This document shows positions 18,069-26,551 of a stretch of 64,000 bases of DNA, piece after piece. The notes beneath the pieces were generated by a model that saw only the letters and a list, made by a program, of their open reading frames with translations, searched no databases and was not told the DNA's origin. A program made the translations under genes and the position numbers. The DNA comes from DATLLJ01 sp965229885 (GTDB lineage Bacteria; Acidobacteriota; Vicinamibacteria; Vicinamibacterales; CAVVIG01). The number at the start of each line of letters is the position of its first letter. Position 1 is the first letter of the stretch. The stretch spans positions 434,001 to 498,000 of the forward strand of contig CBDDJX010000002.1 in the NCBI GenBank assembly GCA_965229885.1, in the 5' to 3' direction.

Positions 18069-18175
18069 CACTACCACGGAGGACACAGAGAAAAACCTGG
18101 AGGACACGGCTGATAGAAATGTTTCCGTGCTCTCCGTTTATCAGCGTTAAAACCACCGTGACCTCCGTGGTAGTG
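18069..18175. repeat. nested inverted-repeat element between imuB and dnaE2
   Basis: CACTACCACGGAGG at 18069-18082 has its exact reverse complement at 18162-18175. Within it GCTGATA pairs with TATCAGC, and GGAGGACACGG pairs imperfectly with CCGTGCTCTCC, so the 107-base unit can fold into one long hairpin. It resembles the CCACGGAGG intergenic palindromes common in acidobacterial genomes. It fills almost the whole gap between two genes expected to be co-expressed. Confidence 0.7.
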
Positions 18176-18177
18176 AT

Positions 18178-21060
18178 TTGTCATACATCGAGCTCCACAC
18201 CGCCTCCGCCTTCAGCTTTCTGCAAGGCGCCTCGCTTCCTGAATCGATTGTCGAGCGCGCCGCCGATCTCGGCTATCCGGCCGTGGCGCTCCTCGATCGC
18301 AACGGGGTCTACGGCGCACCGCGGTTCCACAAGGCCGCAACCGCGGCCGGCCTGCGCGCGATCGTCGGAGCGGAACTGACGATCACGGCAGGAGGGGGCC
18401 TCTTGCCCGTGCTTTGTGAAACCCAGGAGGGCTATCAAAATCTCTGCCGCCTGATCACCCGCATGAACATGCGCGCGCCGAAAGGCGAAGGCGCCTTGAC
18501 GCTGGACGATCTGGACGGCTCGACCCGCGGCCTCGTCGCGCTCGCCGGCCGCGCGGCGCTCTGGGCGCCAAGCGCCTTGGGCGCCTCACATCATGTCCGC
18601 CGCGATGGGGCGAGCGGTCTGATGGATCGCCTCGTGGGCCTGTTCGGCCGCGGCGGCGTGTACGTCGAGCTGCAGCGCCATTTCCGCCGCGACGAGGAAG
18701 CCGATAACCAGGCGCTCGTTCATCTCGCGTCGGCGTTCCACGTGCCCATCATCGCGACAAACGGCGTGCGTTTTGCGACGACGTCCGAGCGGCCGCTGTT
18801 TGATGTCGTCACGTGCATTCGCCACCACACCACGCTCGCGGAGGCCGGGCGGCGTCTCGCGCCGAACGCCGAGCGGTACCTCAAGCCGCCTGCGGACATG
18901 GCGGCGCTCTTCAGCGATCGGCCCGAGGCGATCGCCCGTACTCGCGAGCTTGCGGATCGCCTGCAATACACGATGGCGGATCTCGGCTACCGGTTTCCTG
19001 ACTACCCGGTGCCGCCGGGCGAAACGCAGGCGACGTTTCTGCGGCAGATGGTCGAGATCGGCGCGCGCGAGCGGTACCGCCCGTACCACGATCGGGCGCG
19101 CGCGCAGATGGCGCGCGAGCTCGATCTCATCGAGAAGCTGAACCTCGCCGGCTATTTCCTGATCGTCTGGGACATCGTTAACTTCTGCCGGCAGCACGAC
19201 GTCCTCGTGCAAGGGCGCGGGAGCGCCGCCAACAGCGCCGTCTGCTACAGCCTCGGGATTACAGCCGTCGATCCGGTCGCCATGGATCTGCTGTTCGAGC
19301 GCTTCCTGTCGGAAGAGCGCAGCGAATGGCCCGACATCGATCTCGATTTGCCGAGCGGCGATCGCCGCGAGCTCGTGATCCAGCACGTATACGAAACATA
19401 CAACTCACGGGGAGCCGCCCCCGAAGGGCCAAGAGTGGGAATGACCGCCAACGTCATCACCTATCGGGGCCGCAGCGCCGCGCGCGACGTGGGCAAGGTG
19501 CTCGGCTTCGGCGCTGACCAGGTCGACCGCCTCGCGAAGGTCATGAACCACTTCGAGTTCACCGATCCGGCCGAGGCGCGGCCCCGGCAGCTTATGTCGA
19601 TCGGCCTGGATCTGAGCTCAGATCGGGTGCGGCTGTTCTCGCGGCTGTGGGGCGACATCCAGGATCTCCCCAGGCACCTCGGCCAGCATTCCGGCGGCAT
19701 GGTGATCTGCCAGGGTCAGCTCGACGCCGTGGTCCCGCTCGAACACGCCAGCATGCCCGGCCGCGTCGTCGTGCAGTGGGACAAGGACGACTGCGCAGAC
19801 ATGGGGCTCATCAAGGTCGATCTCCTCGGTCTAGGGATGATGGCGGTCATTCAGGACTCGCTCGCGCTCGTGAATCGAGAGGTCTCGATCAAACGTCCGA
19901 TTGTTGATCTCGCGCATTTGCCGCAGGACGATGCGCGTGTGTATCGCATGCTCTGCGAGGCGGACACGATCGGCGTGTTTCAAGTCGAGTCGCGCGCGCA
20001 GATGGCGACGCTGCCGCGCCTCAAGCCCGCCTGCTTCTACGACATCGTCGTGCAGGTGGCGATCATCCGGCCAGGACCCATTGTCGGGAAGATGGTTCAC
20101 CCCTATCTGAATCGGCGCGCGGGACGGGAGCCGGTGGTCTATCCGCATCCCCTGCTCGAGCCGACCCTGGCGCGGACGCTCGGCGTGCCGCTGTTTCAGG
20201 AGCAGCTGCTGCGCATGGCGATGGTCGCGGCCGGCTTTACCGGCGGGCAGGCCGAAGAACTGCGGCGCACGTTCGGGTTCAAGCGATCCGAGCGGCGGAT
20301 GAAGCCGATTGAGGTCCAGTTGCGCGACGGCATGGCGCGGCAGGGGATCACCGGCGCCGCCGCCGAGCAGATCATCACGTCGGTGACGTCGTTCGCGCAG
20401 TACGGCTTCCCCGAATCGCACGCCGCCAGCTTCGCGCTCCTGGCGTATGCCAGCGCGTATCTGAAAGTCCATTACCCGGCGGCGTTCTATACGGCGCTGC
20501 TCAACAACCAGCCGATGGGGTTCTATCACCCGTCGACGCTCGTGAAAGATGCGCAGCGCCGGGGCGTCCGGTTCCATCCGATCGACGTGCACCTGTCGGA
20601 CTGGGACTGCACGGTCGAAGTCGACGGTGCGATCCGGCTCGGGCTCCGGTATGTGAGCGGATTACGCCAGCAGGCCGGCAAGGCGATCGCCACGGCGGCG
20701 CGACGGCGGTTCGTCTCCCTCGATGATCTCATCGCGCGGACCGGTGTGCGCCGCGACGAAGTCGTCACGCTCGCCGACATCGGCGCGCTGAACGCGTTCG
20801 GCTACGATCGCCGCTCGGCGCTCTGGCAGGCTGAGCGCGCCGTGCGGCCGTCCGGCGAATTATTCGATGAGACAGGACAGGCGGGAAGGGCGGGATGGGC
20901 AGGAGACGCCGAAGAGATCGAGAGCGCCTGCGGCCATGCTGAGCGAGGGCCTGGGCAGTCCGAGCGAAGCATCAGCGTCAGTTCGCGCTGGGGCCCCACG
21001 CGCGGCAGCCGCGCGTGGGGCCCCAGCGCCAGTAAAAAAAAGATGACGACTGCCCGTTGA
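18178..21060 (+). CDS. dnaE2: error-prone DNA polymerase DnaE2, polymerase part
   Basis: Alpha-subunit-type polymerase used for SOS mutagenesis. It opens with the PHP domain (SYIELHTASAFSFLQGAS), then the catalytic PolIII core with GRGSAANSAVCYSLGI and the metal-binding PDIDLDLPSGDRRE near residue 385, then fingers and HhH region (RRDEVVTLADIGALNAFG). Translation starts at TTG 18178. The frame stops at 21060 after a non-conserved linker (GQAGRAGWAG and later SVSSRWGPTRG) derived from repeats; the missing C-terminal part follows in another frame. At 960 aa it is about 100 residues short of usual DnaE2. Confidence 0.9.
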   Translation: MSYIELHTASAFSFLQGASLPESIVERAADLGYPAVALLDRNGVYGAPRFHKAATAAGLRAIVGAELTITAGGGLLPVLCETQEGYQNLCRLITRMNMRAPKGEGALTLDDLDGSTRGLVALAGRAALWAPSALGASHHVRRDGASGLMDRLVGLFGRGGVYVELQRHFRRDEEADNQALVHLASAFHVPIIATNGVRFATTSERPLFDVVTCIRHHTTLAEAGRRLAPNAERYLKPPADMAALFSDRPEAIARTRELADRLQYTMADLGYRFPDYPVPPGETQATFLRQMVEIGARERYRPYHDRARAQMARELDLIEKLNLAGYFLIVWDIVNFCRQHDVLVQGRGSAANSAVCYSLGITAVDPVAMDLLFERFLSEERSEWPDIDLDLPSGDRRELVIQHVYETYNSRGAAPEGPRVGMTANVITYRGRSAARDVGKVLGFGADQVDRLAKVMNHFEFTDPAEARPRQLMSIGLDLSSDRVRLFSRLWGDIQDLPRHLGQHSGGMVICQGQLDAVVPLEHASMPGRVVVQWDKDDCADMGLIKVDLLGLGMMAVIQDSLALVNREVSIKRPIVDLAHLPQDDARVYRMLCEADTIGVFQVESRAQMATLPRLKPACFYDIVVQVAIIRPGPIVGKMVHPYLNRRAGREPVVYPHPLLEPTLARTLGVPLFQEQLLRMAMVAAGFTGGQAEELRRTFGFKRSERRMKPIEVQLRDGMARQGITGAAAEQIITSVTSFAQYGFPESHAASFALLAYASAYLKVHYPAAFYTALLNNQPMGFYHPSTLVKDAQRRGVRFHPIDVHLSDWDCTVEVDGAIRLGLRYVSGLRQQAGKAIATAARRRFVSLDDLIARTGVRRDEVVTLADIGALNAFGYDRRSALWQAERAVRPSGELFDETGQAGRAGWAGDAEEIESACGHAERGPGQSERSISVSSRWGPTRGSRAWGPSASKKKMTTAR
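20881..20903 (+). repeat. G-rich repeat inside the dnaE2 linker
   Basis: Second copy of the repeat found at 4362-4384, 21 of 23 bases identical. It encodes GRAGWAG in the dnaE2 linker and lies about 80 bases upstream of the hairpin at 20985-21029. Confidence 0.5.
20985..21029. repeat. perfect 21-bp inverted repeat with 3-base loop inside dnaE2
   Basis: Arm 20985-21005 is exactly complementary to 21009-21029, separated by CAG. The stem is almost entirely G/C and is followed by a run of eight A. It is translated in the dnaE2 frame (RWGPTRGSRAWGPS), shortly before the early stop at 21058. The A-run on the plus strand does not fit a rho-independent terminator for this gene. Confidence 0.85.
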
Positions 21061-21485
21061 AGCCGATGACCGAAGCCGAGCGCATCGTCGCCGATTATGC
21101 CGGGACCGGGCTGACGGTCGGCCGCCATCCGATGGCGCTTCGGCGCGAGGAACTGGCGATGCGGGGCGTGCTGCGCGCGTCGGATCTGCGCGCGGCGCGG
21201 CAGGGCCGACGCGTGCGCGTGGCGGGCATGGTGATCACGCGGCAGCGACCGGGCACGGCCAGGGGGTTCGTGTTCCTCACGCTCGAAGACGAGACCGGCG
21301 TCGCGAACATCATCGTCCGGCCGGATCTGTTCGCCCGCGATCGGCTGACGATTGTCGAGGAGCCGTTTCTCATCGTCGATGGTGTCCTCCAGAATCAGGA
21401 CGGCGTGACATCGGTCCGCGCCGAGCAGCTGCTGGGCCTGCGGGGCATCGGCGACCTCGAATGTGACGCTCGTGACTTTTATTGA
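21057..21485 (+). CDS. DnaE2 C-terminal OB-fold part as a separate frame
   Basis: The 142-aa product begins MTEAERIVADYAGTGLTVGRHPMALRREEL, exactly the segment that in intact DnaE2 follows the HhH region, and continues with the OB fold VRVAGMVITRQRPGTARGFVFLTLEDETGVANIIV. It could start at TTG 21057, overlapping the dnaE2 stop by four bases, or at ATG 21066. With the upstream part the total is about 1,100 aa, the full family length. So the polymerase is either made as two coupled chains or the gene is broken. Confidence 0.8.
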   Translation: MKPMTEAERIVADYAGTGLTVGRHPMALRREELAMRGVLRASDLRAARQGRRVRVAGMVITRQRPGTARGFVFLTLEDETGVANIIVRPDLFARDRLTIVEEPFLIVDGVLQNQDGVTSVRAEQLLGLRGIGDLECDARDFY

Positions 21486-21666
21486 CGTCATTCCATGGGC
21501 GCCCGCCATTCACGGCAGTTTCGTCACACGATCGACGGTTTCGTAACGGATTCCCCCTGGCGTGCGCGTTTCTGCACGAAACCGCGTGGTACCTGAATTG
21601 CCCTTACCCTCCATGACGTAGCGATCAGCGACGATAAATGACTTGGTAGCAGGGACGAGGTATCCC

Positions 21667-21942
21667 ATGAGTGCGGTATACATGCCGGCGAATGAACCGA
21701 TCGATCCGGTCGAGGCGCTGACCGAACGGGGCACACAGCCCCACAGCCGCGCCGAGGACCCCGAACGGCCGGTCGAAGTGTTGCCCAACTCGGTGCGGAT
21801 CCACGAGCTGACGATCGCGTGCGCGGCGATTGCCGCCTATCTGGAACACATCGCGCCGGACAAGCAGGAAATCGCGCTTGTGCACGCGCTCGACGTCGGC
21901 GTCACGGAGCTCGCGGCCCGGCGCGAGCGCTTCAAGAAGTAG
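21667..21942 (+). CDS. small conserved-looking hypothetical protein
   Basis: A 91-aa frame beginning MSAVYMPANEPIDPVEAL. The C-terminal half is strongly helical and amphipathic (SVRIHELTIACAAIAAYLEHIAPDKQ, then EIALVHALDVGVTELAARRERFKK), which looks coding. A purine-rich stretch (GGGACGAGG) precedes the ATG. No domain is recognised. It is convergent with the radical SAM gene, ending ten bases from its stop. Confidence 0.45.
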   Translation: MSAVYMPANEPIDPVEALTERGTQPHSRAEDPERPVEVLPNSVRIHELTIACAAIAAYLEHIAPDKQEIALVHALDVGVTELAARRERFKK

Positions 21943-21951
21943 CGCAGGTCT

Positions 21952-22959
21952 TCAGACCTGCCGTTCCACGCCCGGCTGCCTGGAGCCCACGTCCTGCGGA
22001 CTGCGCCAGAAATCCATCATTGAGACGCGGTGCACGCAGCCGACCGTGCAGTAGGGCGCGCAGGCTTTGCGTGTGTCGAACTCGCGCTTGATGTCGTCGA
22101 TCGAATACGACTCGAGCGGCACACCGGGGTACCCGCGCTGCTGCGAGCAGTAGTGGACCAGGCCCTCCTCGCAGACATAGAGGTAGCGCGCACCGGCACG
22201 GCAGCGCCATTCGTTCGGCTTCCCGTCCGCAAGGTTGTCCTGGAAGCCGCGGATGCCCGAATAGAGATTCTTGACCACCTGCCACGGACCGTTGATGGCC
22301 GCCGACACCTCGTCGTAGACCTTGCGCTCGGCGTCGCCGAGCGGCTTGAGCCGCCCGGCGCTGTCGTGGATGATGCCAATCGAGGTGGAGAAGCCGAGAT
22401 CGCGCGCGCGATTGTTGATGGTGCGCGCGTCCTCCGAGTTCCTGATGCCGCCGCCGACGACCGAGTTGATGTTGACGTCGAAGGTGCCATACGTCTTGAG
22501 ATCCTGCAGTTTCTTGTCGAGTACGCGGAGGCTCTTCTTTGACACCTCGTCGGGGTCGACGTTGTCGATGCTGATCTGCAGAAAATCGAGTCCGGCGCGG
22601 TTCAGGGCCTCGATGCGTTTCGGCACCAGAAAATAGCCGTTCGTAATCAGGCCGGCCATCATGCCGCGGGCGCGGATATGTCGAAGCAGCTCGTCGAGGT
22701 CCGGATGCAGCATCGGCTCGCCGCCGCTGAACGCGACGACCGACGTGCCGAGTTTGGCCAGTTTGTCGATGCGCCGCTTCATGGCGGCGGTCGGCACCGG
22801 CTCGGACACCTTGTCGTACTCGTTGCAGTAGGCGCAGTCGATGTTGCAGCGGCGGATGGGGATGATCTGGACGAGCAGCGGATGGGACGTGTGGGTCAGC
22901 CCGCGCAGAAATTCCCGCGCCGATCGGCACTTGCGGCTTGCCGTCGTGGAAATGGCCAA
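21952..22959 (-). CDS. radical SAM protein
   Basis: A 335-aa radical SAM enzyme. The cluster motif IRRCNIDCAYCNEYD is near residue 37, the SAM-binding GGEP at FSGGEPMLHPDL, and LITNGYFL follows. The C-terminal region has more cysteines (WRCRAGARYLYVC, YCSQQ, CAPYCTVGCVHRV), as in SPASM or twitch domains holding an extra cluster. It is followed upstream on the same strand by a second, interrupted radical SAM gene 18 bases away. Reaction not predictable from sequence. Confidence 0.82.
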   Translation of the reverse strand: MAISTTASRKCRSAREFLRGLTHTSHPLLVQIIPIRRCNIDCAYCNEYDKVSEPVPTAAMKRRIDKLAKLGTSVVAFSGGEPMLHPDLDELLRHIRARGMMAGLITNGYFLVPKRIEALNRAGLDFLQISIDNVDPDEVSKKSLRVLDKKLQDLKTYGTFDVNINSVVGGGIRNSEDARTINNRARDLGFSTSIGIIHDSAGRLKPLGDAERKVYDEVSAAINGPWQVVKNLYSGIRGFQDNLADGKPNEWRCRAGARYLYVCEEGLVHYCSQQRGYPGVPLESYSIDDIKREFDTRKACAPYCTVGCVHRVSMMDFWRSPQDVGSRQPGVERQV

Positions 22960-22977
22960 GATCCCGAAATTATAGCA

Positions 22978-23964
22978 TCAGGCGAAGGCGCTATCGGCCC
23001 TGAGACGCCGCATCTGTTCGCCGATCTTGATCGACCCCTTCAGGAGGGCGCTGACGGGAATCACCCCCAGCAGCCGATGCCGTCCGATCGCCGCGAGCCC
23101 GGCTGACGCGATGCATCCACAATTGCTGCAGTTGGGCGCGCCGCCGAATTGGCACGGCGAGATGCTCGTCTTGAGGTCGGCCGAGATCGTCGTCGTCATG
23201 CGCGCAAACACGCATCCGTCCGGGGGTTGTGGAGGGTCGGCGTACACGGCGAGAAGCTCGTTCGGCAGCAACAGCTTCGGGTACCGATGCCGCATGGCGT
23301 GCAGATCGCTGATGACGCGCTTGCGGTCGTCCGGGCGGAGGATTTCGTCGGAGACCTCGCCGATCTGCGGTGTGTAGAGACTGTGCAAGATCTTCAGGAC
23401 TTCGGGTCGCGCCGACCAGAAGGCGAGAAAGTCTGCGATGTATCCCCGCCGGTGCACCTACTGGCGCGTGATCGTGCAGTGGACCGAGATCCGATGGCCG
23501 GCGATGTTCTTGAGGATGCGCTCGTACGTGGCCGGCGTCCGCCGTGCGTCGTGTTCGGACTGGAGGCCGTCGATGGAGACGGTCAGCGAAAAGCGAGGCA
23601 GGTCGTGCCACTCGAGCGGCATGTCGCGCACCGCACTCGTGACCAGCTGCACGTGAATCCCGCGCTGCGACAGCAGCGGGAGCAGCGTGTTCAGCTCGCG
23701 GAGGCGCACCAGCGGTTCGCCGCCGACGATCGACAGATGGAGGGGGCGATGGCGATCGACGAGCGCGAGGACGCCGTCAACCAGTTCCTGCCCCTTGAAA
23801 TCGCGGACCTCACGCAACGTGACTGCGCCACCCAGGTGATCGTCGCCGTACGCGTAGCAGCCGGGACAATGCAGCGGTCACTCGCGTGTGATCTCGATGG
23901 ACAGCGCCGGGATATAACCCCGTAGCACGCTGCCCCACGACTCGAGCACCGCCTGTAGCTCCAT
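22978..23964 (-). pseudogene. radical SAM gene interrupted by UGA and UAG in one open frame
   Basis: From ATG 23964 (MELQAVLESWGSVLRGYIPALS...) to the stop at 22978 a single 328-codon frame runs without any frameshift, but with TGA at 23878-23880 (codon 29) and TAG at 23458-23460 (codon 169). The TGA stands exactly where the first cysteine of CxxxCxxC belongs: EITRE-stop-PLHCPGCYAYG. The rest is well kept: SIVGGEPLVRLREL, LVTSAVRD, VSIDGLQSEHDARRTPAT, and a C-terminal cysteine group (CQFGGAPNCSNCGC). The TAG follows ITRQ, where relatives are likely to carry Gln or another polar residue. Most simply a young pseudogene; Cys-to-Sec recoding at codon 29 is possible but would not explain the TAG. 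Confidence 0.7.
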
Positions 23965-24011
23965 CGTGCAACTATAGCAGTGCTGCTAATCTTATGTGCG
24001 AATGACTGGGC

Positions 24012-24404
24012 ATGATTAGAAGGGGGCGATCGCGGATCCAGGGATGGGGCGTGTACGCGACGAAAGAGATCCCGAAGAACACGCGCATCATTCACTACGC
24101 GGGCGAGAAAATTTGCAATCAGGAAAGCCTGAGGCGCGAGCGGCGCTACATCCGGCGCGGCCACATTTGGTGCTTCAAGCTGACAAACCGGTCCGTCATC
24201 GACGCGGGCGTTGGCGGCAATGTCGCGCGATACGTCAATCATGCCTGCCGGCCGAACAGCTACATCGATATCAAGGACGGCGTGATCTGGATCCGCGCCG
24301 CGCGAACGATCCGACGAGGCGAGGAGATCACGTACCACTACCACACCGACGGCGAGGGGCTCATTATGTGCCGGTGCCGTCTCGGGTGTCAGACTCTGCT
24401 CTGA
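24012..24404 (+). CDS. small SET-domain protein (putative protein lysine methyltransferase)
   Basis: At 130 aa this is little more than a SET domain. RIQGWGVYATKEIPKNTRIIHYAGE is the N-terminal part, ARYVNHACRPNS is the SAM/lysine-site NHSC-type motif, and GEEITYHYHTDGEG closes the catalytic core. A short cysteine tail (CRCRLGCQTLL) resembles a post-SET zinc site with one Cys fewer than usual. Bacterial SET proteins of this size methylate ribosomal or other proteins; target unknown. Divergent from the interrupted radical SAM gene. Confidence 0.85.
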   Translation: MIRRGRSRIQGWGVYATKEIPKNTRIIHYAGEKICNQESLRRERRYIRRGHIWCFKLTNRSVIDAGVGGNVARYVNHACRPNSYIDIKDGVIWIRAARTIRRGEEITYHYHTDGEGLIMCRCRLGCQTLL

Positions 24405-24956
24405 TGGGGCCGTCCATCTTCCTTACTACCTGCATGGATTCGCCTCTTCGGCGAACTCCACCAACGCGTCGTACCTGGGCGAGCAGTTGCGGCGGCTGGC
24501 CGCGAGCCCGCGACACTCATCGGATCGAGCCTCGGCGGCACGCTCGCGATCCTTGCCGCGTCATCGTTCGGCGAGCGCGTCGAACGGCTGGTGCTGCTGG
24601 CCCCGGCCGTCATGTTCGCAAAGGAGGGCCACCACCTGCTCCCGCCGGGGCGCATTGCCGAGTGGCGGCGGCTCGGACGGCTGCCCTTCTTCCATTACGC
24701 GGACAACGCCGACCGGATGCTCAACTTCACGTTCTACGAAGACAGCTTCTGGTACAATCCGTTCGACGTGGCGTTTCCGCAGCCGACGTTCATCTTCCAG
24801 GGGCTGCGCGACGCGTCGGTGGATTCGCCGACGGTTGAAGCCTTTGCTCGGGTACGGCCGACCGTCGCGCTGTCGCTGCTCGAGGACGATCATTCGTTGA
24901 CCAACAGCCTGCCCCGCATCTGGGATGGTATTTCGGCGTTTCTGGAGGTGCTGTGA
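24404..24956 (+). pseudogene. YqiA/esterase-type alpha/beta hydrolase, frameshifted and internally deleted
   Basis: The parts of a small alpha/beta hydrolase lie in more than one frame. YYLHGFASSANSTNASYLGEQL (oxyanion region) reads from about 24412. The nucleophile region LIGSSLGGTLAILAASSFGERVERLVLLAPAV and the rest to 24956 (LLEDDHSLTNSLPRIWDG, catalytic His) read in another. In relatives roughly 40-50 residues separate these parts; here they nearly touch (24495-24520). The first codons (MGPSIF) are in a third register. The intact 3' part alone would lack the HGF loop. Confidence 0.6.
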
Positions 24957-26521
24957 GCGATCGCGTCGCCACGGAGGCGCGGAGATCACGCAGGGAACTC
25001 CTGGTCCTGCTCGGGGGCCTCTGTGCTGCCGGGGTGAAGGGAGCCAGATCCTCGGCCTTTCAGGGCGCCGTCGACGACGCCGGGACGATCGATCTGCGCA
25101 TTGGCTTTGCCCGTCCAGGCGGCGGCTACGCGATCCAGGCGCTGCCGCTCGAAACCTACATCGCGCGCGTCCTCGCCGGCGAGGCGGCCCGCGACAGCCC
25201 GGCGGTCGCGCTCGAGGTGCTGGCCATCACCATCCGCACTTTCGCGCTCGGCAATCGCGATCGGCACCGCGCCGATGGATTCGATCTCTGTGACGAGACG
25301 CACTGCCAGGTCGCGCGCACGGCCACGTCCGCGACGACCCGGGCTGCACAGGCGACCGCCGGCCAGGTGCTGATGCGGAATGGCGCGATCGCGTCGGTGT
25401 TCTACAGCGCGTCCTGCGGCGGACGCACGGAGATTCCGTCCCACGTCTGGCCGGGCGCCGACGACCCGCCCTACCTTCCGTCGAGCGACGATGCCGCGTG
25501 CGGCGGCGCCCCGGTGTGGGAGGCGGCGCTCGATGAGGCCGACCTGCTGCGCGCCTTTCGCGCGGCTGGTTTTCGCGGCGACCGATTCCGCGGGATGCGC
25601 ATCGCCTCACGAAATGATTCGGGACGTGTCGCCCGTCTCAGCCTCGAAGGGCTGACACCGCCTGAGATTTCAGGCCAGGACCTCCGCGTCGTCGTGGGGC
25701 GAACGCTCGGCTGGCAACACATCAAGAGCACCAGTTTCGAGCTGCGCCGGCAGGGAGCCCGGGGAGCCCGGGGAGTGGTGTATCGTTTTGGCGGCCATGG
25801 GTCGGGGCACGGCGTCGGCCTCTGTGTCATCGGATCGACCAACCTCGCCGCGCGCGGCGTCAGCGCCCCTGCCATTCTGGCAAAGTACTTTCCAGGCACT
25901 GACATCGCGAGCGCCGGGCCCCGGCTGACGCCTGACGTGGCTCGCATCGGGCCCGGTGCTCCGCGCGTCTCGACGTTCGGCGTGCTCGTCTCGCTGCCCG
26001 ACGATGACGAGGGCGAGCGAATGGCGATTACGCGGCTGACCGCACAAGCGCGTGACGAGATTGCCGGCACCCTCGGCGTTCCGCCTCCGGCGAAGGTCAC
26101 GCTTCGCTTCCATCCGACGACCGATGACTACGCGCGGGCGACGGGGCAGTCGTGGTTCACCGCTGGGGCGTGGGTCAGGGACGAATTGCACCTGCTGCCG
26201 CTCGCCGTGCTGCGCGAACGCGGTGTGCTGGAGCGCACCATCCGTCACGAGCTCGTGCACGTGATGGCCGACGGCGTTCTCGGCAAACGCCCGGCCTGGG
26301 TGCGCGAAGGCGCCGCGATCTACTTCGTGGGAGAGAGGCCGATTCCGGGTCAGGGAACGGTCGGCGCCGCCGTGCGTCCGGAGCTTCGCGGCGATTGCCC
26401 TCGGGACGACGAGCTGCTGCGTCCCGTCTCGGTCGGCGCGCTGAGCAACGCCTACGCGCGCGCGCGGTCGTGTTTCGCTCGGCAGATCGCCGCTGGCAAG
26501 AGCTGGCGCAACGTGAAATAA
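24953..26521 (+). CDS. SpoIID/LytB-domain protein fused to a C-terminal HExxH peptidase-like domain
   Basis: A 522-aa protein, start GTG 24953 overlapping the hydrolase stop. Residues ~45-330 form a SpoIID/LytB amidase-enhancer domain: PLETYIARVLAGEAARDSPAVALEVLAITIRTFAL, VFYSASCGGRTE and the conserved HGSGHGVGLC. The remaining ~170 residues contain RHELVHVMADGVLGKRPAWVREGAAIYF, a gluzincin zinc site with the downstream Glu. N-terminal RRELLVLLGGLCAAG suggests a TAT-like or weak signal. The fusion suggests a peptidoglycan-related envelope protein. A GARGARG stretch near residue 275 is encoded by a tandem repeat. Confidence 0.8.
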   Translation: MSDRVATEARRSRRELLVLLGGLCAAGVKGARSSAFQGAVDDAGTIDLRIGFARPGGGYAIQALPLETYIARVLAGEAARDSPAVALEVLAITIRTFALGNRDRHRADGFDLCDETHCQVARTATSATTRAAQATAGQVLMRNGAIASVFYSASCGGRTEIPSHVWPGADDPPYLPSSDDAACGGAPVWEAALDEADLLRAFRAAGFRGDRFRGMRIASRNDSGRVARLSLEGLTPPEISGQDLRVVVGRTLGWQHIKSTSFELRRQGARGARGVVYRFGGHGSGHGVGLCVIGSTNLAARGVSAPAILAKYFPGTDIASAGPRLTPDVARIGPGAPRVSTFGVLVSLPDDDEGERMAITRLTAQARDEIAGTLGVPPPAKVTLRFHPTTDDYARATGQSWFTAGAWVRDELHLLPLAVLRERGVLERTIRHELVHVMADGVLGKRPAWVREGAAIYFVGERPIPGQGTVGAAVRPELRGDCPRDDELLRPVSVGALSNAYARARSCFARQIAAGKSWRNVK

Positions 26522-26551
26522 CGGCGGATCTGCGTGTCGAGCCATAAGTAA

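Noticed and set aside
20985..21041. Hairpin plus A-run as a rho-independent terminator of dnaE2
   Set aside because: On the plus strand the hairpin is followed by A, not T, and it lies inside the reading frame.
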